This document shows positions 1 to 10,900 of a DNA stretch of 64,000 nt, in pieces. The stretch comes from Helianthus annuus (Eukaryota > Streptophyta > Magnoliopsida > Asterales > Asteraceae). The stretch lies in contig NC_035448.2 in the NCBI RefSeq assembly GCF_002127325.2, forward strand, positions 84,836,087 through 84,900,086. Direction: 5' to 3'. The translations under genes and the position numbers were made by a program. The notes beneath the pieces were generated by a model. That model worked only from the letters and a program-made list of their open reading frames with translations, made no database searches and was not told the origin of the DNA. Each line of letters starts with the position of its first letter. Positions within the stretch are counted from its first letter, which is position 1.

Positions 1-1284
1 TGCATAGCGTTGATTTATAGGGAACGTACCAGTGACAACATTCGGATCCTGGCGCGCTTCCCTCGCACCAATGTTAAAAACTCGTCCTTGCGCTTGATTT
101 ATCTTTGGGCATTCCCTTTTGAAGTGCCCAACGTCCCCGCAGTTGAAGCATCCTGGCCCTCGGCCATTACCATTTCCGTTTCGATTTCCGTTTGTTCCCC
201 GGTTACCAGCTTGATTCGGGGCATTCCCACGATTTCCGTTTCCCCCATTATTTCCTTGCGGTCTGTTCCCATTACTGCGGTTGTTGTTATTGTAACCCCT
301 TTGGCCACCTTGGCCTGATCCAACCCAACATGTTTCCTTCGAATGGCCTGTCTTTCCGCAAGATTCACACTTTCTGAGTCGGCACGGGCTGGGATGATGG
401 AATTGACATGTACCACACTTGGGCAGAGTGCCCATGTATCCTCTTCCTCTGTTTTCGGCACCAGTTCCGACCCTGGCTTGTGCACTTCCTTCTTCCCTCT
501 TGCTAACACTGCTGGTGCCCTTTTTGAAATTTGAGAACTTCCTTTTGTTCTCACTTGGCGACGATTCAACATGTGTTTCCTTCTTTTTCGGTTCAGAGAT
601 TGAAAATTTGTCCAATCTGATGGCTTCCTCTGTAAGTGCCACACTGAGATCAATGGCTTCGGTAATCGTTGGGGGCTTGGACGTCGTTACCATGCTCATG
701 ATTTGGGGTGCCAATCCCCAGATGAAATGCTCAATGTGTTTAAACTCAGGCTCAACCATATACGACACAACGCGTGACAAGTCGTGAAACCTTTGCACAT
801 ATTCAGCAATCTTTGGGCCGTCCATTTTGAGGTGCCAGAACTCAGTCTCCAGTTTCTGTATCTCGGCCCGAGAACAGTATTTCTTCCTCATGATCTCCTT
901 CAGCTCAGTCCATGTCATAGCATACGCCGCTGCTTCCCCCAGGGTCTGTACTTGAAGGTAACACCAAGATAGGGCACCGTCAAGAAAGAGCCCTGAGATG
1001 TACGTAACTTGGTGCTCGAGAGCACACTTGCTCATCCTTATGACAGAATCCGTCTTCTCCGTCCACCTAACGAAAGCAACAGCACCCCCAGTGCCGTCAT
1101 AGTTCAAGGGTTTACAATCCAGGAATTGCTTGTAGGTACAATCGTTGGGAGGGTTGTTGTTGCTGTTCGGAATGTTGCCGCTTGTTTCTCCTTGAGAAGC
1201 AGCATACTGCGCAATAGCGGCAGCGATGATTCCTTGTAGTTCTGCCTGGTTAGTCGGCATGCGTGTGTCACGTCGAGGAGGCAT
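1..1284 (-). CDS. gag: Ty3/gypsy (Tekay) gag, open to the window edge
   Basis: This is the capsid/nucleocapsid polyprotein of E1. The start chosen is the ATG at 1284, giving MPPRRDTRMPTNQAEL, which matches the gag start of E3. The frame is open for all 428 codons to position 1. It has a retrotransposon-gag domain (for example VAFVRWTEKTDSVIRMSKC and FWHLKMDGPKIAEYVQRF), a Cys/His cluster (CGTCQFHH, then CESCGKTGHSKETCW), a Gly/Asn-rich linker and a CCHC zinc knuckle (CFNCGDVGHFKREC) near residues 383-396. It ends at [14 protein letters not shown], just before the protease motif expected to the left. No stop or frameshift is visible, unlike the E2 and E3 copies. In E1 the acidic/proline ORF ends 337 bp upstream. 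Confidence 0.9.
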   Translation of the reverse strand, partial: MPPRRDTRMPTNQAELQGIIAAAIAQYAASQGETSGNIPNSNNNPPNDCTYKQFLDCKPLNYDGTGGAVAFVRWTEKTDSVIRMSKCALEHQVTYISGLFLDGALSWCYLQVQTLGEAAAYAMTWTELKEIMRKKYCSRAEIQKLETEFWHLKMDGPKIAEYVQRFHDLSRVVSYMVEPEFKHIEHFIWGLAPQIMSMVTTSKPPTITEAIDLSVALTEEAIRLDKFSISEPKKKETHVESSPSENKRKFSNFKKGTSSVSKREEGSAQARVGTGAENRGRGYMGTLPKCGTCQFHHPSPCRLRKCESCGKTGHSKETCWVGSGQGGQRGYNNNNRSNGNRPQGNNGGNGNRGNAPNQAGNRGTNGNRNGNGNGRGPGCFNCGDVGHFKRECPKINQAQGRVFNIGAREARQDPNVVTGTFPINQRYA

Positions 1285-1621
1285 TTCCTAGAGGATGTTC
1301 CTTATTGGTCAGGTCATAGTAAGTATAATAATTATACATATACATTGTAACATTCATCATCCACATAACATCTCATGTCATAACCATAACAAATGATCAA
1401 CAATGCATGAAATTAAAAGACTTGCGATTAATGTTTCATAAACAACCACCAATACAGTCTCACAGTTTTACCATGTGCCAAAATATATGTCTGAGTACAA
1501 ATACAAATAAACCAAAACCAAAATCGTGGTCTCCAAAAAAAAAAGTCTTCATAATCACGACTCTAGCGCTGTCTTCCCACTAAGCGTAGCTGGTCTGAAA
1601 TCTCTGTTGCCGAGTATACCC
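1285..1621 (-). other. Untranslated spacer between accessory ORF and gag (E1)
   Basis: The 337 bp between the two ORFs contain no coding signal that I can see. The equivalent spacers in E2 and E3 are longer and hold GGGATGTT-type repeats. Confidence 0.5.
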
Positions 1622-3121
1622 CTAAGCTGACGGTGGAGGAGGAGGAGGTGGGAAACGAGAGAAAATCAATCGGCGCAACTGCACCAAATCCTCCTCATGT
1701 GCATAGGCAAAACGCAACACGAAGGCAACCTGTCGATCGAGAGGGAGGAAATGAACGTCTGAATCCTGAAACGATGGAAAGGAAGTGTGCGATGCTGAAA
1801 ACTGTGTCTGACAGGGACAGTGAGGATGTGGAGCTCTCTCCAACCGCTGGACACACTGCCTCAAGGCGTCCCGCCGTAACTGCAGTGACGTGAGCGTGTC
1901 CTCCACAGAGAATCCGTCATAGAATGGATAATAAGGGTCAGATGCAGGCATGACCTGGGGTGCTGACCATAGGGACGGTTCACCCATCGGGGCTGAAACC
2001 AGAAGTGTAAGGTGTGGGGTAAACACAAACTGTGAAGTAACATGAGGTAACTGGGTCTCGAAAGGTGCAGAAAGTGACACTGGTGGAACAAAATCTGAAT
2101 AAGGGACCTGCGGTAAGAGCTGGCTAACCTCTGGCATGAATGGGGTGTGCCCGAAAAGCTGGCTCGACGATCCCTCCCCAGGTTGGGGCGGAGGAATGTC
2201 CTGAAGGAAAGTGATAGGAAGGTCGGTACGATGGGTATCGGATGTGGACGGAGGAAACAAGGGAGCATCAAAGGGTACAGCGGTAGGTGCGGGAGGGGGA
2301 GTGACTGGGGCTACGTACGAAGGGTAGTCATCATCCTCAATCCATCCATTGCTGGAGTTGGCGTACCTCGGGTCCATGTGTGTAGCAAATGGTGCAAGAT
2401 CGTCAAAAATCGACACGGGGTCGGGTATGGGTGCTAAATCGGGGATCTCAACAGCTGGTGGTGCAACAACGGGTGTAACAGAGACAGTAACAGGGTCGAC
2501 GGCAAGAACGGGCTCGGAAGTGACTGGAGCAGGCTGATAATCGGCAAGCACGGCTGGAATCGGATCATCTGGGTGAGCAGGAGCCTCAGCAGGCTGCTCA
2601 ATCTCCATCTCCTCATCAGCGTTCATGCGAGGAATGTAACCAAATCCCAACGGTGGGATATGAGAAGCGATCGACTCAATGGAATCAGAAGCGGACGAAT
2701 CGGACTGAACCTCCATGCCATGAAGCTCGACCATGGGAACAATATGATCAACAACTGGGATATCAACAGGCTGAACACCGCCCTCTATCGGGGCCCCACC
2801 ATCCTGGTCTCCCTCCGGGGGACCCTCGATGAGTAGGTCGATGTCATCATCAGGTATCGCGTCGAGAAGTTGTTCCTCAAAAGGAACTGCAGCGAAGGGG
2901 AGAGGGGCAGGGATGGGAACAAGAGGTAGGTCCTCTCCAGGTGGGCCGTCAGCTAAAGGCACATCATCTCCGAAGTCTGGTAGGGCAAAAGGCTGAAAGT
3001 CGTCTTCATCAGTGCTCGTGTAGTCTGAGGTGAAAACTCCCGAATCGGTAGCCATCTCGTCATCAGAGGTAATAGTCCTCGGGTCACTCGCATCGGATAC
3101 TCCGCTACCGGATGATGCCAT
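1622..3121 (-). CDS. Acidic, proline-rich accessory ORF upstream of gag (E1 copy)
   Basis: Intact ORF of about 499 residues between the primer binding site and gag, in the sense orientation. An upstream ATG at 3193 adds 24 hydrophobic residues. I prefer 3121 because it has a strong context (ACCATGG), sits just after a splice-acceptor-like GTGTTACAG, and aligns with the starts in E2 and E3. The N-terminus has TSDYTSTDEDDFQPFALP and LPLVPIPAPLP. The middle is low-complexity Asp/Pro/Val. The C-terminus has a conserved block (DPYYPFYDGFSVEDTL), a probable short coiled coil (LRRDALRQCVQRLERA) and the tail EEDLVQLRRLIFSRFPPPPPPPSA shortened here to its PPPPPPPSA end. There is no zinc finger, enzyme motif or clear membrane segment. 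Function unknown. Three copies in this window keep the same layout, which argues it is a real element gene. Confidence 0.75.
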   Translation of the reverse strand: MASSGSGVSDASDPRTITSDDEMATDSGVFTSDYTSTDEDDFQPFALPDFGDDVPLADGPPGEDLPLVPIPAPLPFAAVPFEEQLLDAIPDDDIDLLIEGPPEGDQDGGAPIEGGVQPVDIPVVDHIVPMVELHGMEVQSDSSASDSIESIASHIPPLGFGYIPRMNADEEMEIEQPAEAPAHPDDPIPAVLADYQPAPVTSEPVLAVDPVTVSVTPVVAPPAVEIPDLAPIPDPVSIFDDLAPFATHMDPRYANSSNGWIEDDDYPSYVAPVTPPPAPTAVPFDAPLFPPSTSDTHRTDLPITFLQDIPPPQPGEGSSSQLFGHTPFMPEVSQLLPQVPYSDFVPPVSLSAPFETQLPHVTSQFVFTPHLTLLVSAPMGEPSLWSAPQVMPASDPYYPFYDGFSVEDTLTSLQLRRDALRQCVQRLERAPHPHCPCQTQFSASHTSFPSFQDSDVHFLPLDRQVAFVLRFAYAHEEDLVQLRRLIFSRFPPPPPPPSA

Positions 3122-3199
3122 GGTGTCTGTAACACATCCACAACATATGCACATAAATGAGATAAGCATGTAAACAAATAATAATGAAGTCATGTATGC

Positions 3200-3410
3200 A
3201 TCCTAGTCTTCCCAGACTATCCCACCCAATCTCTAAGACTGAATTCCCTAGTCTCTCAGACTAACTCCCTGGCCTCTAAGACCAACCTCCCAGTCTCTAA
3301 GACTCGAATTTTCCCCAGCCTCTAAGGCTAAACATCCCCAATCTCGAAGATTGAATCCCTCAGTCTCTAAGACTGAACTCCCTCAGTCTCTAAGACTGAT
3401 ACGAAAATTT
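3200..3410 (-). repeat. Leader minisatellite between primer binding site and accessory ORF (E1)
   Basis: About ten degenerate copies of a roughly 20 bp unit built on AGTCT-(C)TAAGACT, for example CAGTCTCTAAGACTGAACTC. Many units contain the short inverted pair AGTCT/AGACT. E2 (24655-24925) and E3 (55968-56192) have a different but related repeat (GTCTGGGAGGCTGGG) at the same place. Confidence 0.7.
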
Positions 3411-3569
3411 TGAAAAAATGTATTTGTGACCTTTTGTTTGTAAAAAGTTTGTGCCCTGGATCTGGACTTTTAGTGTATGCAAATGTAAAAACGTTTGAAA
3501 ACATTTTCGTGAGAGCCCTAGTGATCATAGTCTAGACTCGAGAATGAATCCTAGTTCGCTATGATCGAG

Positions 3570-3581
3570 GCTCTGATACCA
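3570..3581 (-). other. Primer binding site, tRNA-iMet type (E1)
   Basis: On the minus strand TGGTATCAGAGC follows the LTR end after a 3 nt spacer (GCT). This is the usual plant PBS complementary to the 3' end of initiator methionine tRNA. E2 and E3 have the same site and spacer. Confidence 0.9.
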
Positions 3582-3584
3582 AGC

Positions 3585-6544
3585 TGTCACACCCTGACTT
3601 TTGCGGAAGCGTGGGTTTAGTTGGTGTGACTTCTCAATACCATAGCAACAATCACAACATGCTATATGATAAAATATTTGATGTTCATCCATTAAAATGA
3701 TTAAAAATACATAACATATTGTCTTGAAACAAAAACATCAACCACACGATATGTTTACAAAACATGACTTGTTTAAAAGAGTTCATAAGACTCGACGAAA
3801 AGCTACCAACGACACAAGGACTTGAGACATGCAACTCGTCCAGGAAAGAGTTACACTTCCCAAACCTACGACTCCGGATGACATCCTTATTTAGTACGCA
3901 GCTAATCATGCATCACTTGCCAGATCCAACTTAATTCCCTGAAATACATGTAGTTTTAAAAAGTCAACAAAAAGTTGAGCGAGTTCATGAGTAAGTCTGA
4001 GTATATAAAACCGTTTAGTATGTCTGTAAGTAAATTTAGTCCCTGGTATGTAGCAATAAGGAAAAAGAGATCACCAATGGTTTGCAAAGCCGCTGGTATG
4101 TGTGAAAAGGTGCAGGGAAACTCAAACCTAGCATATTTGTTACCGGGCTTCCGGCTGGAAGACACAGTCACCACTATGGGCCGCCCCGGCCTCACGGGTG
4201 TGGGCTCGCTACACCCAAATAGATCTATCACTCTTGTGTCCCTTGGTCCTATAACAAGGATTAATGGCCTCAAGTGTTGTGCCCACCCTTCACATGATCT
4301 AGTAGTGTAAAACCCTCCCTAAGCTATCCATACCATGTATATAAAAGTCTGAAATAATTTGTAAACATGTATTCCACCCCCGAAGTATAAAACTGAAAAC
4401 AGTAAAGGAATAGGGGGTCATGAACTCACCTTAGTGCGTCTTGACTCGAACTTAAACTCTTTCCGCTACACGACAACCTACAACGTACTAATGTCTATTA
4501 GACGAACGGGCCGTGCCTTGGCTTAGAGTTTAGTGTTTTGATTTATGTTACTTAGGTATTATTTTGTTAAAACAATAATAATTATTTTAACTTAAATAGA
4601 GTTCGTAGAAAAATAGTTAGACAACTATTTCGTATCTATTTTCTCGAATATTTTACTAAGTGTTCGTATTCTCGGAAAATTTCGGCAGAGTCTCCTCTGT
4701 AAATAGAGGTGTCCATGCTTTAATAGCATATCATTTTCTTTTATATAAAACCAATAGTTCATTTACAATAATCAAACCAACATATAGACATACAAAACTT
4801 TACATACTTCATTTCAGCTTTATTACTCGAAACAGGGCTGTTTTCGAGGATTTTTATAAAATAGTTACCCTTTTCTAAAAATCACCAAATTTTTACAGAA
4901 TATGGCATATGTTCCAAAGTTTATTGTGTAAAAATATCAAAGTCCAATTCGTTACCCATATTTTATAAAAAATCATTTTCTTGACTGTAATCAGATTTGT
5001 TACCTTCTGATCACAGTTTACGGAAATATTCGCTAAAAATCAACCGTAAGTCCGTTTGACGAAATTCCAGTTGAAGGGTCGTCCTGACAATGGTGTCTAT
5101 CTACTGTAAAAATTTCATGAGTTGATTTTATTCAGGTTTTAGGTTATGACTCCGAAAGTAACCCACTTTTTCTGCAGTAAAAATGCAGCTTGAGCTGCTG
5201 TCCAAAAATAACCTTTTAAAAATAGTAAACGGTCTCGAAAAATTATGATTCCAGTGCCATTTGTTTAGTTATTCCAAAACATTCATTTTAGGCTTTTGAA
5301 AATCCGTTTTTCGACTTAAAATGACCCCGTTACAGCCTGTTGAAGTTGGCTGGAAATCCAACTCAGCAAGCTGTTTGAGTTTTTGTGTGTGAAGAACAAT
5401 CAACAATCGAACAAGAATCGAAGTGAGACAAGAGTATGAATGGACTTAATACTAGCACAAGGCTAGGGTTGTAATCTTAGGATGAGATGACAAGAAATGA
5501 TAGTGAGAAAAGCCTTGAACAAAGCTTCTTGAGAGCACTTCAACTTCTTGCTTCTATGGAGGATCTTGGAGCTTGGAATAGGGTTTGTTAGTGAAAGAGA
5601 TGAAGTTGTGAAGGAAGAAGATGATGAAATTCAGTTGTGGTGAGAGGGGGAGGGGTATGTGGGCCGATTTTTAGAGGGAGGAGGGAGAGAGAAGTGGTAA
5701 ATCTTGAGGAATGATGATAAATTTCTTGGAAATCAAAGAGCCACCCTAATCTAGGTTATGATTGGAATCTCTTGGCCAATCCACAAATTAGGAGATGTTT
5801 ACAAAATCAAAACAAAATATATTTGTAATGATGGGGCTGATTTCGGTTAGGGGGGGGTAAAGTGTAAGATTTTTGTTGATTAGTAGGTAATTACTAAAAG
5901 GGTTAAGGGTATTTACAAGTATAGTGGGTGTATGTCATGTTTGCATGGTGCATGGGGGTTTTTGTGACCATGATTAATTTAAAATAATAAAATAATATTT
6001 CTAACAGTATTTTCATGTCCCGGGTAATGTCTGGTTGTTCGGTTTCGCATCGTTCCGTTAAAGCGTTTAATTGACCCGTAAAGCGTCTTTTGTGCATCTT
6101 TTTGTAACGAAATTAATTCCAACACTTAGGAAAGTGTCCAGGACCATTTAGTCAATACTCTGTATAATATGAGTGTGTCACGAACTGAATTGTTATTAAA
6201 AATGTGGAATTCTGTAATTAAATTGCGTTTTAGGCACTTTCCGACACTCAAACTATCACCTAGTGACATAGTCTTATATTTCTCACTTCCCTACACTCCA
6301 TACTGGTGTAGTGATTTATCCCTGGCCCATACTGGCCTAAAAATAGTATCTGTCTAAGTGCTGGCATTGTCAGCATGTGTCTGAGTTATCCGCTTACGGT
6401 GCTAACTGTGCTTTGTGCATCCGGTTTGTCACTAAGAGTCTGTATGAAATAATTGGAGTGACTGTATGTAAAGAATGCACATGTATGTATATAACATAAA
6501 TCAGTAAGTAGTTTAAAGTGTCAGATGTAGTCAAGCACAGTCAT
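3585..6544 (-). repeat. E1 5' LTR, main part
   Basis: The minus strand ends GGGTGTGACA at 3585, next to the PBS. The sequence aligns with the E2 LTR in several blocks: the AGTGACAAAC...GATGCACAAA region near 6420, the GCCAGCA region near 6370 and the TAGATCTATT...TGTAGCGAGCCC region near 4220. It is diverged from E2 overall. The last 60 bp of the LTR lie beyond the Athila insertion at 19635-19694; joined, the LTR is about 3.0 kb. No long ORF is present. Confidence 0.8.
6540..6544. repeat. Target-site duplication of the Athila element, left copy (GTCAT)
   Basis: GTCAT at 6540-6544 directly precedes the LTR start TGACGGG. The same GTCAT at 19630-19634 directly follows the LTR end CACGTCA. This is a standard 5 bp duplication. 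Confidence 0.92.
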
Positions 6545-7866
6545 TGACGGGTGGTCCGTAGGACAACCCTTAAAAGGCTTAACATAACGCACATTCTACA
6601 TTTTATCCGGTTATTTGCGTGAATTAGGTAATCACAAGATGATGTTGATGCAGGTGTTAAAGTGTGCAAAATGCGGGTTTTAGGAAGCTTGAACGGATGC
6701 TAGAAGCTGGCATGATCACGATGAGTGGAAACCAAGGGAAATGAAGGAACTAGGAGCAAAAGACCACTCAGAGCCGTAAGCTACGCCACCAGGCCGTAGC
6801 TTAGCATGCCAAAAATTAGTGCCGTAAGACAGGAGCACAGGGGCGTAAAGAATTGATGCTCACCGTAAGCTACGGCGGCTGGCCGTACCTTACGGTGCCA
6901 TGTTGACCATTTCAATGAGCTGGGTGCCGTAAGCTACGGCAGGCGGCGTAGCTTACGGCGCCGACTGTGCCAAAATCGTAACTCCCGCATTTAAAGTACA
7001 TTTTATGGAGAATTATGATGTCTCATCATGTGTTTTCGGTTACTATTTGAGGAAAACGAGTGGGGGACTATTTAAAGGCACTTGGAAGCTAAGAAACATA
7101 TCTTTGGCATAATCTTTTCACTAGAATCATTTGGGGAACAATCTTGGCACTAAATTCTGGTCTTGTTTTTGTTGGTGGAACTTGTGAACATTGTTATTTC
7201 TATTTTGTCATGATGTGTGTTAAAGCCATGAGTGGCTAGGTACTTTAATGACTATCTTGTGGTGAAGGATTGTTTAGACTTTTGTGTTCTTATTTGCATT
7301 TCTAGAATATCAATCTCTTTTCATTTAAATTGATTGTTATGGTGTGTAATCGATTGTTAGTAACAGGTTGATTCTTATTTTAAACTAATTAGAAACCATA
7401 CGTTCTTGGTGCCGTTGGCAATCGGGATATCATGGGTATAGTTAGGTTTGGGTAAGGGTTGATTGATCATCGGGTGATAACCTCACGTTCTCGGAATCTG
7501 AGTACTTCGTCCCCTTTCATCACTGCAATTGTTTATGCATGAACTATGTCTATGTAGTTCTTTCTAGTTAAATGATTAACACAAAAGTTGAAGCAAACCG
7601 GATACACAAGATAGTCGTTTATTTCTCAATTGTTTACAACTTCAAGTTTCATTTCGCAAATTAGTTAATTAATCTTAGTTTTTAAAACCAATCAAATCAA
7701 AACAACTCGTGAATTTTATTTTTCTTGCAATTAGTTTAATTTAGTTAACCTAGAGAAGCATCGCAAATAGCACATTTTCCACAAACTCCCTGTGTTCGAT
7801 ACCCACTTGCCACTATTTACATAGTTGTTATTGGGATTAAATTTGCGTGACCACGACATCACGTCA
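6545..7866 (+). repeat. Athila 5' LTR (1322 bp)
   Basis: Starts TGACGGGTGG and ends CACGACATCACGTCA. It has a TATA-like TATTTAAAG at 7069-7077 and a cluster of CCGTAAGCTACGG palindromes at 6775-6965 upstream of it. Relative to the 3' LTR it lacks 11 bp inside one of those palindromes, near 6812. Confidence 0.93.
6775..6965. repeat. Palindrome cluster built on CCGTAAGCTACGG
   Basis: Several copies of GCCGTAAGCTACGG alternate with the inverted form CCGTAGCTTACGG, spaced by 5-10 bp, so each pair can form a stem. The best pair is at 6926-6963. The same cluster recurs in the 3' LTR (about 18525-18726) and, in related form, between gag-pol and the second ORF (14443-14587). It lies upstream of the TATA-like box, which suggests a promoter or structural role. 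That is an inference. Confidence 0.7.
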
Positions 7867-7871
7867 AATTT

Positions 7872-7890
7872 TGGCGCCGCTGCCGGGGAG
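7872..7890 (+). other. Primer binding site, tRNA-Asp type (Athila)
   Basis: TGGCGCCGCTGCCGGGGAG begins 5 nt after the LTR end. As I recall it, this complements the 3' end of plant tRNA-Asp with one mismatch (GCT for GTT), a primer used by Athila elements. Confidence 0.75.
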
Positions 7891-7984
7891 TAGTGCGCAA
7901 CGTGTGTTATTTTTGTTTTTGCTTTAAGTTTGTTAGTTTTCTGGTTTACGCGAGGTGTGTTAGTGTGCAGGTATTTACAGGTGC

Positions 7985-10900
7985 ATGCGTACTAGGAGCT
8001 CTCACAAGCTATCACCATTGGCGTTTGATCCGGAAATCGAGCGAACTTTGCGAGCAAACAGAATTTTGCTAAGGGAAAATACAATCAATAGTTCACCAAC
8101 AACACCAGTTACACCAATTCGATACATGGATCCACCACCACCACCACCCACTACGGGTGAATTTACCTCATCATTCATACCAACATCCACTCAAGCTTCA
8201 CCTAATACTACCATTCCACCAAATACTACCGAACCCACCATACCTCAACAGGTTACACCAACCAACACCACACAGCCCATTACTACCCAAGAAGAACCAA
8301 CCGTCACCTTTAACCCTTCCACTACTATACCACCATTATCCCATTTTTTCCCGGGTGCGGGTCCATCATATTCGAGCCATACTATGGCACCAATTTCGTC
8401 TATTGTCCATGCTACACCGTATCGACCACCAAATCAATCGGGTTTCCAATACTCGACTATTCCATTTGGGCAATCATCGGGAATTCAAGGAGATGGGTAT
8501 GATGAAGGTTATGAGGAATTTGAAGGTTTTGATGAAGAAGGATACGGTTATGGGGGTGATGGAGAGCAAGGGGAGTACGGTTATACGCAAGGCCAAGTAC
8601 AAGTGATTCCAAATGTTGGTGGGGTTCAACAACAACTCATACCTCAACATATTAGGCCAAGGCCACAAGGGCCGCAAATGCAACGTCCGGTTCCTTTGCA
8701 ACAAGTTCGACCACAACAGGTGCAACCGCAAATTCAAAGGCCAATTCAACAACCAATCGTACCACAAGGGCCCATGCAAAGGCCAATGGGTCAAATTCGT
8801 CCAAGAGGTCGATTTGGTGTGCCAAGGAGGCATCTTAGGGAAAATGCAAGGGGAATTGAAGCACATTTTAGACCGGTGATAACGCACAATCCTTCACCGG
8901 TGGTTATTCCTCATAACAACCAAGGGAGAACTTTTGAAGTAAGAACCAATTCGTTACAAAGTTTGCCGAAATATAAGGGGCTAGCAACGGAGGAGCCTTA
9001 TTTCCATTTGGAAGCCTATGACTCAATTTGCAATACTCTTGGGAGTCAAGGTTTTTCGGCCGATGATATCAAGTTGGTACTATTTCAATTTTCTTTGGAG
9101 GACAAGGCAAAGAAGTGGTTCTACACTTTGCCTTCAGCATCTATTTATACTTGGGCGGAGATGCAACAAACATTCTTAGACGAATTCTATACCGCCCAAA
9201 AGACCAATGATGCGAGAAAAGGATTGAGGAGCTTTCAACAACAACAAGGCGAAATGTTCCATGAAGCATTCGAGCGTTTGAACATGATGATTAAAAATTG
9301 TCCACACCATGGGATTGAGCTTTGGGAGTTAATGAACGCTTTTCATGAAGGGTTGTGTGCCGAAGATGCACGAGATTTGATGTCCATCACAAATGGAACT
9401 TTTGGCACAAATTATGAGCATGAGGATTGGGAATTTTTGGAACAAATGGCGATCACCTCAAAGAGAAAGGCTCAAGCTTCAAGGAGAGCACGACCGGCCG
9501 TTACTCGAACACAAGTGCACGCAGTTGATGATGGTAATATACAAACTTCTAATCAAATTTATGACGTTTGTGCATTGTGTAATGAAATAGGTCATGCGGC
9601 GGAAAATTGCCAAGGAATGGTTGAAGGGCAATTTGAAGAAGTTCATGCCATTCAAGGTCAAGGAGGGGGTGGTAGAAATTACAACATGAATTCTAACACT
9701 TATCACCCCGGGTTGAGAAATCATCCGAATTTTCGTTATGGGAACCCTTCGAATCAATCAAACCCGAACTTTCAAGGTAGCCAAGGGAATTATGGTTCGC
9801 GCCAACCTTACAATAATCAAGGTGGATATAGAGGTGGGAACAACCAAGGATACCAAAGGCAATACCAAGCGGGTCAAGAAAAAGGGGGGTCTTCGGGTGG
9901 AAATGAAATGATGGAAATGTTGAAGAGTATGCAAGCGGAGATGCAAAAGAGGAACCAAATGGATGACGCACGCATACAAAAGGATGAGGCGCGAGACAAA
10001 GCAATCCAAACTTTGACCACTCAAATGGGTCAACTTGCAACCGAAGTGTCCGAATTGAAGAAGGGTAAAGGTCAATTACCAAGCGACACTACGGTAAATC
10101 CATCTCACGGTACGTCAAGAGGTAACAATGTTAATATTCATCATGTGAGTGTTTTGAGAAGTGGGAAAGAGTATAAAACCAATCCTTCACCGGATTTGGT
10201 TGAAGGGGTGGTTGAGGATATAACGGGTCAAGAAAGTGAGGAAGAAAACGAACCACCCATTGTTTCTTCTAAAAAACCCAATTTTGAAAAACCCGAAATT
10301 ATTAAAGAAAAAGAAAAAGTAAATGAGGGTGAGGGGTCTAGTGAAGTACCGTTTCCTTCGGCTTTATTAGACCCGGGTAGAAAAAATTTTATTTCAAAAC
10401 GGGGTCCTCAAAAAGAGGAAATGTGGGAGGTCTTCAAACAGGTTAAAATTAATCTTCCTTTGCTTGAAGCTATTAAACAGGTACCCGCTTACGCCAAATT
10501 TCTAAAGGAATTGTGTACTCAAAAGAGGCAACAAAAAGTGCCTAAATTGGTAGATTTGACGGAGCGGGTAAGTGCGGTATTGAAAGGTGACCTTCCTCCT
10601 AAGTTACAAGATCCGGGAACGCCTTTAATAAATATTCAAGTTGGAAATTTTCAAACTACGAGGGCATTATTGGATCTTGGAGCCGGAGTAAGTATCCTAC
10701 CGGGGGGGTTATATGACCAATACGATTTTGGTCCATTGAAGCGGGTTGAGACAACGGTTGTATTAGCCGATTTGTCTCATAAACTTCCCCGGGGTATCGT
10801 ACGGGATGTTATAGTTAAAGTTGATGAATTTTATTATCCCGTTGATTTCCTTGTGCTAGATTACTCATCCGCGGACCCAATTCAACAACAAAATGTTATT

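Noticed and set aside
99..653. 184-codon minus-strand ORF overlapping E1 gag
   Set aside because: Out-of-frame shadow. The gag frame with zinc knuckle and gag domain is the real one.
3200..3410. CRISPR-like repeat array
   Set aside because: The repeats are contiguous and degenerate, without unique spacers, and lie in a plant retrotransposon leader.
4970..5110. Counterpart of the conserved LTR hairpin in E1
   Set aside because: The flanking AAAGAAAATGAT-like sequence is faintly similar, but the ACGCTT/AAGCGT arms are not there.
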